Assembly: GCA_964401385.1 (NCBI GenBank)
Contig: CAYNYF010000013.1
Span: forward strand, 1-61,967
Direction: 5' to 3'
Length of the DNA stretch: 61,967 bases
From: CAYNYF01 sp964401385
GTDB taxonomy: Bacteria; Planctomycetota; Phycisphaerae; SM23-33
Numbering within the stretch: position 1 is the first letter of the stretch; every line of letters starts with the position of its first letter. Below, one piece after another: positions 52,295-60,926 of this stretch. Below the pieces are notes generated by a model that saw only the letters and a list, made by a program, of their open reading frames with translations, ran no database searches and had not been told where the DNA came from. The translations under genes and the position numbers were made by a program.

Positions 52295-54307
52295 ATGAAA
52301 CGGGAAATGCACTTACTGTTTGTGGCGGTGGTGGCGTTGTCGATCTGTTCGGCGGTCTGGGCGGAATCGGTCTCGACGCTGCTGGAAGACGGGCTTTACA
52401 CGGAGCGGACCGTCGGCGACCTCGACGCCGCGATTCAGATCTACAAGAAGGTCATCGCTCACGGCGAGGCCAAGGCCGATCAGAAGGCCCAGGCCCAGTT
52501 TCGCATCGGCATGTGTTACATGAGGAAGCGGCAGGAGGCCCAGGCCGTCGAGGCCTTCAACACGGTCATCGAGAAGTACCCCCAGCAGAAGGAACTGGTC
52601 GCCGGGGCGAAGCTGCGTCTGGGTCGCCTGATCAGTCCGAACCCCGCCGCGCTGATGCCTCCGGGGACACTGGTTTACGCTGAGATCGGCAGCCCGGGCC
52701 ACCAGGTGGAGAAGATCCTCAACATGCTCAAGGGCACGCCGCTGGCCAACCCGCTGGCCGTTCTCGGCGGCGGGCGGCAACCGATGACGGCGCCAAGCGG
52801 CACCGGGCCCAGGCACAAGACGCAGGCGGACATCATCTCCGCCCTGCTGAACCCGAGCATGCTGGCGGAGTTCAAGAAGGTTCGCAGCATGGCCGTGGGC
52901 CTCTCAGGGGTGGACATGGGCGGCGCGAAGCCCCCGCCCTTCGTGGCAGTTCTGTTTCCGGGTGAGAGCGACGCCCTGCGCGGCGTTCTCATCGCGGCGC
53001 TGCTGATGGCCGGCGAGAAGGCCAAGCCCATTGAGGGGATGGAGACGGTTGCCATGGAGCAGCCCGTAGACATGGTCTGCGCGTACGATGACAACGTGAT
53101 GATCCTGGCATACCCCAAGGAGCAACTTGCTTGGTGCATCAAGCAGTACAAAGGCATCAGCAAGGAACCATCGCTTGCCACGGCCAACAAGTCTTTTGGT
53201 GCGCTCACGAGCGCAAAGGCCCGGCAGTCCGACGCGCTGACGGTGTGGGTGAATCCGCCTGCCGTCTTCGCGGCCGTGCAGAAGCAATTTGCCGGCACCT
53301 CTCGGGGCGGCCACATGGTGCGGCAGCTCCGTGCCATAGACGCCATCTTTGACTTCCAGAACATGGAAGGGGCGGTTGCCCGCCTCGTCATCGACGAAGA
53401 GAACCCGTACGTCGAGGCGACCGTCGCCTTCAAGGACGGCCACGAGTGCCTGGCCTACGACCTGGTCCGCACGCCGCATCTGAGCAAGGCGGGCTTTGAG
53501 GCGGTGCCCGCCCAGGCGGTGGGCATCGTGAGCCTGGCCCTGGGCGAGGCCCAGCAGGCAGACGAGAAAGCCGAGGCCCGCCGGCGGGCCCTCAAGCGGC
53601 TGACCGGGCTGGACATCGGCCGGGAGATCTTCGCCAATATCGAACAGATTGACCTGTTCGTCCTGCCTCCCGGCAATCCGCCTTCCGACAGCGTCCTGGC
53701 GAAAGTTGCCAGCCCCATTGTCCCGTGCCTGGGCCTAGCGATCACCAGCCGTGACCCCGAGCACACCCGTGTGTTCCTCGACAGGCTCTTGTCTCTGCCC
53801 GGCATGTTCTGGTCCTTGCAGTTGGACGAGCCCGCCTTCAAAGAGAAGGTCCCCGGGCGCTACATGCTGTACCGGCCGCGAAACCAGAACGTCTACTGCT
53901 ACGTCGGACAGGCCGGTAAGTCCACCGTCATTGCCCTGGAAAAGCGCGTCCTGGCGGCGGCGCTGGCCGCGGCGAAGTCCGGCAAGGGGGCGCTCCAGTC
54001 CGGCCCGCTGCAACCCGCCCTCTGCGAGATGCCCGGCGGGACCAGCAAGCTGATCCTCGTCAACGCCGGCGGGGCGCTGCAATTGGCGACGGCCCACGGG
54101 ATGGCACAGATGCCACCATCCGCTCAGACGCAGCCCAGCGTCCAGAAGCAAATGGACGCTTTTTCCCAATTGGCCAAGGCCCTTGCCGAGACCAATTTGC
54201 AGGTAAACAGCGTCGAAACCGCAAACCGACTGACCGTCCGGCTGGGCGTGAGCAACCTGCCGCCGCTGGGCGAGCTGTTCTCAGCGGCGATGATGATGAT
54301 GCGATGA
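52295..54307 (+). CDS. Exported TPR-containing protein
   Basis: A 670-aa protein; AAAGGA precedes the ATG. Signal peptide 1-23 (ending VWA). Residues 30-110 form a TPR pair (GDLDAAIQIYKKVIAHGEA, AQFRIGMCYMRKRQEAQAVEAFNTVIEKYP). The remaining 550 residues start PAALMPPGTLVYAEIGSPG and contain a repeated-looking alternation of strands and helices, resembling secreted proteins of planctomycetes with a DUF3352-like fold; this comparison is tentative. It is 83 bases upstream of the sensor kinase gene on the same strand and may belong to its signalling unit. Confidence 0.78.
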   Translation: MKREMHLLFVAVVALSICSAVWAESVSTLLEDGLYTERTVGDLDAAIQIYKKVIAHGEAKADQKAQAQFRIGMCYMRKRQEAQAVEAFNTVIEKYPQQKELVAGAKLRLGRLISPNPAALMPPGTLVYAEIGSPGHQVEKILNMLKGTPLANPLAVLGGGRQPMTAPSGTGPRHKTQADIISALLNPSMLAEFKKVRSMAVGLSGVDMGGAKPPPFVAVLFPGESDALRGVLIAALLMAGEKAKPIEGMETVAMEQPVDMVCAYDDNVMILAYPKEQLAWCIKQYKGISKEPSLATANKSFGALTSAKARQSDALTVWVNPPAVFAAVQKQFAGTSRGGHMVRQLRAIDAIFDFQNMEGAVARLVIDEENPYVEATVAFKDGHECLAYDLVRTPHLSKAGFEAVPAQAVGIVSLALGEAQQADEKAEARRRALKRLTGLDIGREIFANIEQIDLFVLPPGNPPSDSVLAKVASPIVPCLGLAITSRDPEHTRVFLDRLLSLPGMFWSLQLDEPAFKEKVPGRYMLYRPRNQNVYCYVGQAGKSTVIALEKRVLAAALAAAKSGKGALQSGPLQPALCEMPGGTSKLILVNAGGALQLATAHGMAQMPPSAQTQPSVQKQMDAFSQLAKALAETNLQVNSVETANRLTVRLGVSNLPPLGELFSAAMMMMR

Positions 54308-54390
54308 TTAGTCGACCGTCAGTCGGCTCCGGCAGGCACCGCGGCTGAGCTTCCGTATCGTGTCGTGGGCGATTGGGATAGAATCTGAAC

Positions 54391-56382
54391 ATGCCTCTGC
54401 GATGGGACAGCGCGGGCGCGGGCCGTGGCGGGGGGCCGTGGGCTGTGCTGCTCGTCCTGTTGCTGGCGGTGCTGGTGCCGACGGCGTGCGTGCTGTGGTT
54501 CATGACCGCGGCCATGCGCAACGTGCGCCTGGCCACCCGGCAGAGGCTCACGGAGGTCTATCGCGAGCGCCTCTCGGCCGCCCGGGCGGGCCTGGAGAAG
54601 TTCTGGTCCCAGAAGGCCGTCGCCCTGGACAACGTCCCGAAAGCGGCGCCCGCGCGGGTCTTCGCCGCGCTGGTACGGGCCGGCGTCGCCGACAGCGTGA
54701 TCGTGTACGACGAGGCCGGCAGGGCCGCATATCCTTCCGCGGCCGCGGCCGGACCGGCAGAGCCGCCGGAACGCGGCCCCGGCTGGCAGGAAGCGGAGGA
54801 GCTTGAATACGAACTCTCTCAAGCCGACGAGGCGGCGGATGCCTACGCGAGGATCGCCGAGTGGGCCTCGGAGGCTAACCTGAAGGCCCGGGCGCTTCAG
54901 GCGCAGGCTCGGTGTCTGCTCGGGTCCGGCCGCCGGCAGGAGGCGGTGAGGATCCTGACCGGCCCGCTCGCGGGCGACAGCCTTCGCGGCGTGGGCGACG
55001 CCGGCGGGAGATTGATCGGGCCGAATGCCCTCCTGCTTGCCCTCGGATTGATGAAAGAGACCGACGGCCCGGAGTTCCGCGGCGTCGCAAGGGAGCTGGC
55101 CAATCGCCTGAACGATTACGGCGGGCCCGGCATGCCTTCAAGCCAGCGCCGCTTTCTGATGGAAAGGCTGCGGGAAATCGCGGCATCGGCCGCCGCGTTC
55201 CGGACGCTCGCGGCCGAGAACCTGGCCGCAGACTACCTGGCGGCCCGGCAGGGCCTTGCCGAAGCGTGGCGCCTGTCAAAGGCACGCCCGGGGAGCCTGT
55301 GGCACGCGGCCTCCAAGGACAAGAGGGTTGTCCTGATCTTCCGGCGGGAGCGGCTGTTGGCCGATATGAAATCGGCCGCGGGACTGGCCGATCGGTTCGC
55401 GGGGGCCGCGCTGTCACTTGTGCCGCCTCGGCCGGCCGCGCCCAAAGGGGAAGTATTCCTGACGGTTCCCGCGGCAACATCCCTGCCCGGCTGGGAATTG
55501 CAGGTGCACCTGGAGGGGCAAGATCCCTTCGCCGCCGCCGCCGGAAGGGAGAACGCCGCCTATCTCTGGACGGGAATCGTGGCAATCGGAATCATTGCCA
55601 TGCTGGCGCTGATCGTCGCCCGGACCGTGAGCAGGCAGATGCGGCTCGCGCGGCTGAAGAACGATCTGATCGCGACCGTCTCCCACGAGCTGAAGACCCC
55701 GCTGGCCGCGGTGCGGATGCTGGTGGAGACGCTGCTGGAGGGGCGGGTCCGCAACCCGCAGCAGGCGCGCGAGTACCTCCAGCTCATGGCCAGGGAAAAC
55801 GAGCGCCTCACCCGGATGATCGACAATTTCCTGACCTTCTCGCGGATGGAGCGAAACAAGGTGGCATTTGACTTCACCCGCCTCCGCCCGGAGGAGTTCA
55901 TCTCCGCCGCGGTGGCCTGCGTGCAGGAAAAGTTCAACAAGCCCGGCTGCCGGCTGGAGGTCGACGTGGCGCCGGACTTGCCGCCGATCACCGGCGACCG
56001 GGACGCGCTGGTCACCGTCCTGCTGAACCTGCTGGACAACGCGTACAAATACTCCCGGGACGACAAGCGCGTGGCGCTGCGGGCGTACGCCGCCGACGGG
56101 AACGTCTGCGTGGAGGTGACTGACGAGGGAATCGGCCTGTCGCGCTGGGCGGCCAAAAAGATCTTCGGCCGTTTCTACCAGGTGGACCGAACGCTCTCCC
56201 GAGGCGCCGGGGGCTGCGGGCTGGGGCTGAGTATCGTAAAATTCATCGTCGACGCCCACGGCGGCACGATCGACCTGACCTCTCAGCTCGGCAAGGGCAG
56301 CACGTTCACCGTGAGGCTGCCGATCGCGGGCGCCGCAAGCGCGAACGAATCGGGCAGGAACGGCAGGCAAGATGTCAGGTGA
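54391..56382 (+). CDS. Sensor histidine kinase with a TPR-like periplasmic domain
   Basis: A 663-aa inner-membrane protein. Transmembrane helices lie at about 18-40 and 391-411. The 350-residue periplasmic part contains helical repeats (ADEAADAYARIAEWA, LKARALQAQARCLLGSGRRQEAV) that look like TPR units. The cytoplasmic part has the H-box SHELKTPLAAV (His at about 432), the N-box LLNLLDNAYKY, the G1 box TDEGIGLS and the G2 box GCGLGLSIV. It overlaps the response regulator gene by 11 bases, so the pair form a two-component system. The ligand is unknown. Confidence 0.93.
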   Translation: MPLRWDSAGAGRGGGPWAVLLVLLLAVLVPTACVLWFMTAAMRNVRLATRQRLTEVYRERLSAARAGLEKFWSQKAVALDNVPKAAPARVFAALVRAGVADSVIVYDEAGRAAYPSAAAAGPAEPPERGPGWQEAEELEYELSQADEAADAYARIAEWASEANLKARALQAQARCLLGSGRRQEAVRILTGPLAGDSLRGVGDAGGRLIGPNALLLALGLMKETDGPEFRGVARELANRLNDYGGPGMPSSQRRFLMERLREIAASAAAFRTLAAENLAADYLAARQGLAEAWRLSKARPGSLWHAASKDKRVVLIFRRERLLADMKSAAGLADRFAGAALSLVPPRPAAPKGEVFLTVPAATSLPGWELQVHLEGQDPFAAAAGRENAAYLWTGIVAIGIIAMLALIVARTVSRQMRLARLKNDLIATVSHELKTPLAAVRMLVETLLEGRVRNPQQAREYLQLMARENERLTRMIDNFLTFSRMERNKVAFDFTRLRPEEFISAAVACVQEKFNKPGCRLEVDVAPDLPPITGDRDALVTVLLNLLDNAYKYSRDDKRVALRAYAADGNVCVEVTDEGIGLSRWAAKKIFGRFYQVDRTLSRGAGGCGLGLSIVKFIVDAHGGTIDLTSQLGKGSTFTVRLPIAGAASANESGRNGRQDVR

Positions 56383-57076
56383 AACGATTCTCATTATTGA
56401 AGACGAGCCCACGATGCTGCGGGGCCTGAAGGACAACTTCGAGTTCGAGGGCTATCGCGTCATCACGGCCGAGGCCGGCGAGGAGGGCCTGGAGGCGGCT
56501 CTCAATACCAGGCCGGACCTGATCCTCCTGGACATCATGCTGCCCGAGATCAACGGCTACGAGATCTGCCGCCTCATCCGCCAGGAGGGCCTGGACATGC
56601 CGATCGTCATGCTCACGGCCAAGGGGCAGGAGCCGGACATCATCCTGGGGCTCAATCTCGGGGCCGACGACTACATGACCAAGCCGTTCAGCATCAAAGA
56701 GCTGCTGGCGCGGGTGAACGCCTTCCTCCGTCGCCGCCGCCGGGAGGACCAGCAGGTTCACCGATTCGGCGACTGCGAGTTGGACTTGGCCTCGCGCACG
56801 CTCAAGCGGAACGGCCGGGAGGTTCGGCTGACGCCCAAGGAGTTCGCCCTGCTGGCCTTTCTGGAAAAAAGTTCCGGGCGGGCGCTGACGCGCGACGAAA
56901 TCCTGCGCTCCGTGTGGGGCCACGGCGTGTTCGTCACCTCCCGAAGCGTCGACCGCTGCATCACCACCCTCCGCAAGAAGGTCGAGCCCGACTCCGGCGA
57001 ACCCACCTTCATCAAGACGATCCCCCAGATCGGCTACCGGTTCGAAGCACCGGCGGGCGGCGCGTCGAGCGGTTGA
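56372..57076 (+). CDS. OmpR/PhoB-type response regulator
   Basis: A 234-aa regulator. The receiver domain (1-120) has LIIEDEP with the acidic pocket, the phospho-acceptor Asp53 in LLDIMLPE, the Thr of MLTAKG and the Lys of TKPFS. The C-terminal winged helix (about 135-228) shows LTPKEFALLAFLEKSSG, DEILRSVWG, RSVDRCITTLRKKVE and TIPQIGYRFEA. It is translationally coupled to the sensor kinase. Its 3' end overlaps the convergent heparinase-like gene by 65 bases. Confidence 0.96.
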   Translation: MSGETILIIEDEPTMLRGLKDNFEFEGYRVITAEAGEEGLEAALNTRPDLILLDIMLPEINGYEICRLIRQEGLDMPIVMLTAKGQEPDIILGLNLGADDYMTKPFSIKELLARVNAFLRRRRREDQQVHRFGDCELDLASRTLKRNGREVRLTPKEFALLAFLEKSSGRALTRDEILRSVWGHGVFVTSRSVDRCITTLRKKVEPDSGEPTFIKTIPQIGYRFEAPAGGASSG

Positions 57077-59036
57077 AGACGACGCGGTCGCGGCCGTGCG
57101 GGGTGGCAATCTCAAACGCTTCTTTCACGCCCGCCGCTTGCCCGCGCGTCGGCACGGGGCGGATGCCGACCTTCGGCAGTTTTCCCTTGAACGGATAAAT
57201 CAGCATGGCCAGCCGCAGGCAGCCGAGATAGCCGGTCGGCGCCCAGGTCCGCGCGCGAAGGAAGTGCTGCTCGGGGTATAGTCGCGGGGCGGTCACCTCG
57301 GCCGCCGCCACGTCCACGCCCGTCTCCAGCCGTTTCAGCTCTTCCGGATGGGCGAAGCAGATGACGCAACCGGGGCTGCCCTTGACCCGCGCCCGGCCCG
57401 GTCCCAGCAGGCGGAACGGGCGCGGCGAGTGCAGGTAGCTTGAAACGGTGAAGATGGTCTCCCGGGTCGGCTCGATCACGTCGTAGATGACCCAATATCC
57501 GCCGCGCTTGAAGAGGATGTGCCGATGGATGCGGGCGAGGCGCTGGCCGGTGCCCCGCTCATGCCCGAACGCGTCGTGGAACGCGCTGAAGTAGTCCATC
57601 TCCGGCGTGCTGTGCCAGAGGACCGCCTGGCCCTTGGACTCGTCGCGGTGCATGGGAAGGTGGTCCAGGACGATCTGGTTGTGCGCCTCGGGCGAGCGGA
57701 AGAAGGGGTTCAGGGGATGGTCGTAGCTGTCGAACCGGCCGACCTCCTCGATGATCGGCCGGCCGAAGGCCCAGATGTTGAAGTCCAGCAGGTCCAGGTG
57801 GGTGTGGCCGCCGCCGGTGGGGCCGAAGTTCACGTTCAGGTAGCGGCCGTCCTTCGAGCCGTCGTCGCGCATGACGGCGTAGCCGGAAGGTCTCAGGCAC
57901 ACCGAGGCCTCGCGCAGGCGGGCGGCGCTGTCGCGGTCGGGCAGGCCCGCCTGCCGTCTGTCGGGCAAGTACTTTTCCGCCGCGGCCAGGATGTCGTCGG
58001 CCCGCGTCAGGTCGCCGTCGCCGTAGGCCGGGCATATCCCCCGGGGCGTGAGCGTCTTCAGGAACCAACTCAGCGAGCGGCGCATCGTCCGCAGGAACCG
58101 CCGCTGCGAATCGGCGGGCAGGTAGCCCGTCCGCCGCCCCGTCTCGTACAGTTCAATGACGCCTTGCAGCGACATCCAGCCGTAGCTCCAGCAGCGCTCC
58201 TTGTGCCCGCCGTCGGAGAAGAAGTCCTCGCTCAGGTGCGACTGCATGATCTCCAGGCCCCTGTTTCGCCAGCGGGCCGCCTCGCGCAGGTCGGGGAAGA
58301 CCGCCCCCAACCGGAACAGCGTCCCGCAGCCGACGATCTGCCAGTTGCCGGCGCGATAGCCGGTCCGCTGAAGCCGCAGCAGCGACCGACCGAAGCCCAG
58401 GAAGAGCTTCAGGAAGCGCTCCACGTCCGCGGGGTCGGGGCCGGGCTGGTTGATCAGGGCCAGATAGGCCGGCAGGAGGGTGCGCGTCTTGGCGTAGGCC
58501 CCCAACTCGTAATACACGGGGTCGAGCCCGGCGATGCGCCACCGGATCCGGTTGCGCTGGGCATAGTACTGCCTGACGATGTCGACGACGCGGTCGAGGT
58601 CGGCCCGGTCGCGCTTCAAGAGGAATCGGTCGACCAGCGGCACCAGCCAGCCCAGGTAGTGAAAGCCGTACTGTCCGGACTGGCCGAAGTTGCCGTTGAA
58701 ATCGATCTGCTTTCCGAAGGCAACCGTCTGTGCGTGCCAGCCCTGGATGCGGCCGCGGCGGACGTCGCCGGCCAGGGCGAATGTCTCGCGCCGCACCTGC
58801 GGGTCCGCGTTTCGCCCGGCCGCTGCCGCCTGCACGAAGGCCCATTCCTTCGCCAGGGACCGGCGGTGATGCTCGGCCAGGGCCAGGTACGCCCGGCCGT
58901 TCCGGGCGGGGCTGCCGAGGGCAACCGCCTCTTTCATTCCCGCCCGGCGGGCCGACCAGGCCGACCAGAAATCCCGTTCCGAAATCCCGGCAATGTGCTT
59001 GCCCTCGTAGGCCGTTCGCTTGCCGTATGCGGTCAT
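57012..59036 (-). CDS. Heparinase II/III-like polysaccharide lyase
   Basis: A 674-aa protein. The N-terminal half (about 60-370) is an alpha-toroid with FGQSGQYGFHYLGWLVPLVDRF, GYRAGNWQIVG and GGHKERCWSYGWMSLQGV. The C-terminal half is the beta-sheet domain with GGGHTHLDLLDFNIWAFGRP, EEVGRFDSYDHPLNP and HNQIVLDHLP, the family's core motifs. Homologues cleave glycosaminoglycans or other uronic-acid polymers. No signal peptide is seen, so if the start at ATG 59036 is right it acts in the cytoplasm, on imported oligosaccharides. It may be co-transcribed with the amidohydrolases upstream. Confidence 0.85.
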   Translation of the reverse strand: MTAYGKRTAYEGKHIAGISERDFWSAWSARRAGMKEAVALGSPARNGRAYLALAEHHRRSLAKEWAFVQAAAAGRNADPQVRRETFALAGDVRRGRIQGWHAQTVAFGKQIDFNGNFGQSGQYGFHYLGWLVPLVDRFLLKRDRADLDRVVDIVRQYYAQRNRIRWRIAGLDPVYYELGAYAKTRTLLPAYLALINQPGPDPADVERFLKLFLGFGRSLLRLQRTGYRAGNWQIVGCGTLFRLGAVFPDLREAARWRNRGLEIMQSHLSEDFFSDGGHKERCWSYGWMSLQGVIELYETGRRTGYLPADSQRRFLRTMRRSLSWFLKTLTPRGICPAYGDGDLTRADDILAAAEKYLPDRRQAGLPDRDSAARLREASVCLRPSGYAVMRDDGSKDGRYLNVNFGPTGGGHTHLDLLDFNIWAFGRPIIEEVGRFDSYDHPLNPFFRSPEAHNQIVLDHLPMHRDESKGQAVLWHSTPEMDYFSAFHDAFGHERGTGQRLARIHRHILFKRGGYWVIYDVIEPTRETIFTVSSYLHSPRPFRLLGPGRARVKGSPGCVICFAHPEELKRLETGVDVAAAEVTAPRLYPEQHFLRARTWAPTGYLGCLRLAMLIYPFKGKLPKVGIRPVPTRGQAAGVKEAFEIATPHGRDRVVFNRSTRRPPVLRTGSRSGGSS

Positions 59037-59092
59037 GGCTCAATCCCGTTGTGCCTGATGCCGTGCAACGCGCCCTCCGTCCGAGGGGCCGC

Positions 59093-59878
59093 TCACGTCC
59101 TGATCCTGTCCAGCAGCTTTCGTGCGTTCTGAGAGAGGATCTTTCTCTTGTCTGCGTCTGGGATGTCGGCCCCCAGGACTCTCCCGAGCTGCTGGGGCAT
59201 GCACAGGAAGATGGCGTCGGAGCCCCAGATGAGCTTCTCGACGCCCGCGTCCTCGGCCAGTTGGGCGATCAGCCCGCGTGGGGCCATGCTGAAACACGGG
59301 TCCAGGTAGACGTTCTCAAAATCGCGGGCGAGCCGGGCATACTCCCGGGGGTTATCGACCCCCGCGTGGGCCAGCAGCAGTGAGACCTCCGGGTACTCCG
59401 CCGCCAGCTTTCGGAACTGGGCGAACTCCTCTTCGGCCGCCCACGTGTGAAGGAGGACCGGCATCCGCCGCTCGTTGGCCATGGCCATGGCCGCCGCGTA
59501 TGCCGGGTCGGTGTAGGCAAAGGCGTTGATGTTGTGCAGCTTCAGCCCCACGAACCCTTCGTCCAGGCGCCGCCGCGTCTCGCCGGTTGCCTCCTCCCGG
59601 TCGCCCGGCCAGAGCGTGACGTAGCCCTTAATGCGGCCGGGGTGGGCCCGCATGGCTTCCAGGACCTCCTGGTTGCCGCGATGAACGTCGCCCCGGGTGC
59701 AGCTCAGGTGGCTGCAAAGGACCGTCCGCACGCCGATCCGGTCCATCACCGCGACCAGGCCCGCCGGCGACAGGTCGGGAACGGCGAAGTCATATCGCCC
59801 CAGGTGTCCGTGCATGTCGATGACGTCGAGGCCCGCCAGCGGCTCGCCCCGCCGGCCGAGATCGAGCAGGGAACTCAT
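59093..59878 (-). CDS. Amidohydrolase (TIM-barrel, Amidohydro_2-like)
   Basis: A 261-aa protein starting at ATG 59878. VIDMHGHLGRYDF provides the first metal-type HxH; LHNINAFAYTDPAY, PVLLHTWAAEEEF, LLLAHAGVDNPREYAR and KLIWGSDAIF follow the order expected for the second-half His and Asp. Substrates of such enzymes vary from uronate-type acids to decarboxylated aromatic acids and cannot be read here. It overlaps the paralogue upstream by ATGA. Confidence 0.85.
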   Translation of the reverse strand: MSSLLDLGRRGEPLAGLDVIDMHGHLGRYDFAVPDLSPAGLVAVMDRIGVRTVLCSHLSCTRGDVHRGNQEVLEAMRAHPGRIKGYVTLWPGDREEATGETRRRLDEGFVGLKLHNINAFAYTDPAYAAAMAMANERRMPVLLHTWAAEEEFAQFRKLAAEYPEVSLLLAHAGVDNPREYARLARDFENVYLDPCFSMAPRGLIAQLAEDAGVEKLIWGSDAIFLCMPQQLGRVLGADIPDADKRKILSQNARKLLDRIRT

Positions 59879-60624
59879 CGTTGAACCTCCCCCACAAGCC
59901 GCGACAGGTTGCCGGCGCCGATCAGCTCCCGCTGGCTCTCGGAGACCTCCGAGTACATCAGTTGGGCCACCGCCGCCATGGGCTCGCTGGCGGGAAAGCC
60001 GCTGCCGAAGAGGACCCGCTCCGGGCCGACCTTCCAGACCAACTGCTCCAGGCCGCGATGGACGGAGAATGCGCCCCCGATGGAAACGTGGACGTTGCCG
60101 AAAGTCTCCAGCAGCGGCAGGAGGACGCGCTGCGATCGGTATCCCACTCCGGCCAGGATCAGCGGCAGTCGCGGATACCTCCCGGCCAGCTCGGCAACCT
60201 GTGCCAGGCTGAATTCGCCTTCCCTGCAAAAGGCGGGCAGCTTGCGCCTTTCCAGGGCCGCAAAGAGCGGCCCGCAGACCCACTCGCTGAGGGTCCACTG
60301 ATCCCGCTTCGGCCGGAGGCAGGCCGCGCCGGCGCCGCAGGCCAGCACGGCCTCGACCTGCCGATCCTCCGGGATGGCGTCGTCGGCCGTGTTGGGGATG
60401 AGGATGGGGCAGGGGACAAGGGCGGCGCGATTCTCGCATGCTCCAAAAAGAGCGTCGTTGGAGGCGGCGTAGTCAGAGTCCAACTCCTCCGGCGCGGTGC
60501 GGACCAGCGCCCGGCCGATCGACAGCCGCGACATCTCGGCGAGCCACTCATCGGCACCGACCGGCCGCCGCTGGGCGGGCTTGTTTCCGCCGAAACCCGA
60601 ATATGCGTCAAAGAGCTGTAGCAT
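59875..60624 (-). CDS. Amidohydrolase-like protein with degenerate metal site
   Basis: A 249-aa paralogue of the downstream gene. The ATG at 60624 (MLQLFDAYSGFGGN) has GGACGCTGAGAG upstream. It keeps the general fold, including RALVRTAPEELDSDY, LPLILAGVGYRSQRVL and RVLFGSGFPASEP, but the HxH at strand 1 reads DAYSGF and the late Asp is SGF instead of SDA. It may be a non-catalytic partner. The gene lies next to a scaffold gap: if the gap is an unmerged overlap, the 5' end as given is complete. Confidence 0.75.
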   Translation of the reverse strand: MLQLFDAYSGFGGNKPAQRRPVGADEWLAEMSRLSIGRALVRTAPEELDSDYAASNDALFGACENRAALVPCPILIPNTADDAIPEDRQVEAVLACGAGAACLRPKRDQWTLSEWVCGPLFAALERRKLPAFCREGEFSLAQVAELAGRYPRLPLILAGVGYRSQRVLLPLLETFGNVHVSIGGAFSVHRGLEQLVWKVGPERVLFGSGFPASEPMAAVAQLMYSEVSESQRELIGAGNLSRLVGEVQR

Positions 60625-60800
60625 CTCTCAGCGTCCGTCCGCGAANNNNNNNNNNNNNNNNNNNNNNNNNNNNNNNNNNNNNNNNNNNNNNNNNNNNNNN
60701 NNNNNNNNNNNNNNNNNNNNNNNNNNNNNNNNNNNNNNNNNNNNNCGAAACCCGAATATGCGTCAAAGAGCTGTAGCATCTCTCAGCGTCCGTCCGCGAA
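60591..60800. other. Assembly gap (100 N) flanked by an identical 55-bp sequence
   Basis: Ns occupy 60646-60745. The 55 bases before the gap (60591-60645) are the same as the 55 bases after it (60746-60800); both include the start codon region of the amidohydrolase-like gene. An exact overlap of this length is what two de Bruijn contigs ending at a shared k-mer would show. The true sequence is probably continuous, with a single copy. Confidence 0.9.
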
Positions 60801-60823
60801 CATCCGTCTGCCCGCAGGGAGTC

Positions 60824-60848
60824 CACGAATGACACGAATTTCACGAAT
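60824..60848. repeat. CACGAAT direct repeats
   Basis: CACGAAT occurs at 60824, 60833 and 60842, a 9-base period. The same sort of motif (reverse complement ATTCGTG) borders the palindrome at 16897-16947. It may be part of a dispersed intergenic repeat family. Confidence 0.6.
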
Positions 60849-60926
60849 GGCTTCTTTTTCTTGGGCGAGCCCTGCCTGGTTCCCGCCTGCCGGCTCGGCC
60901 GGCGACGCCCAGGCACGGACTTGCCG

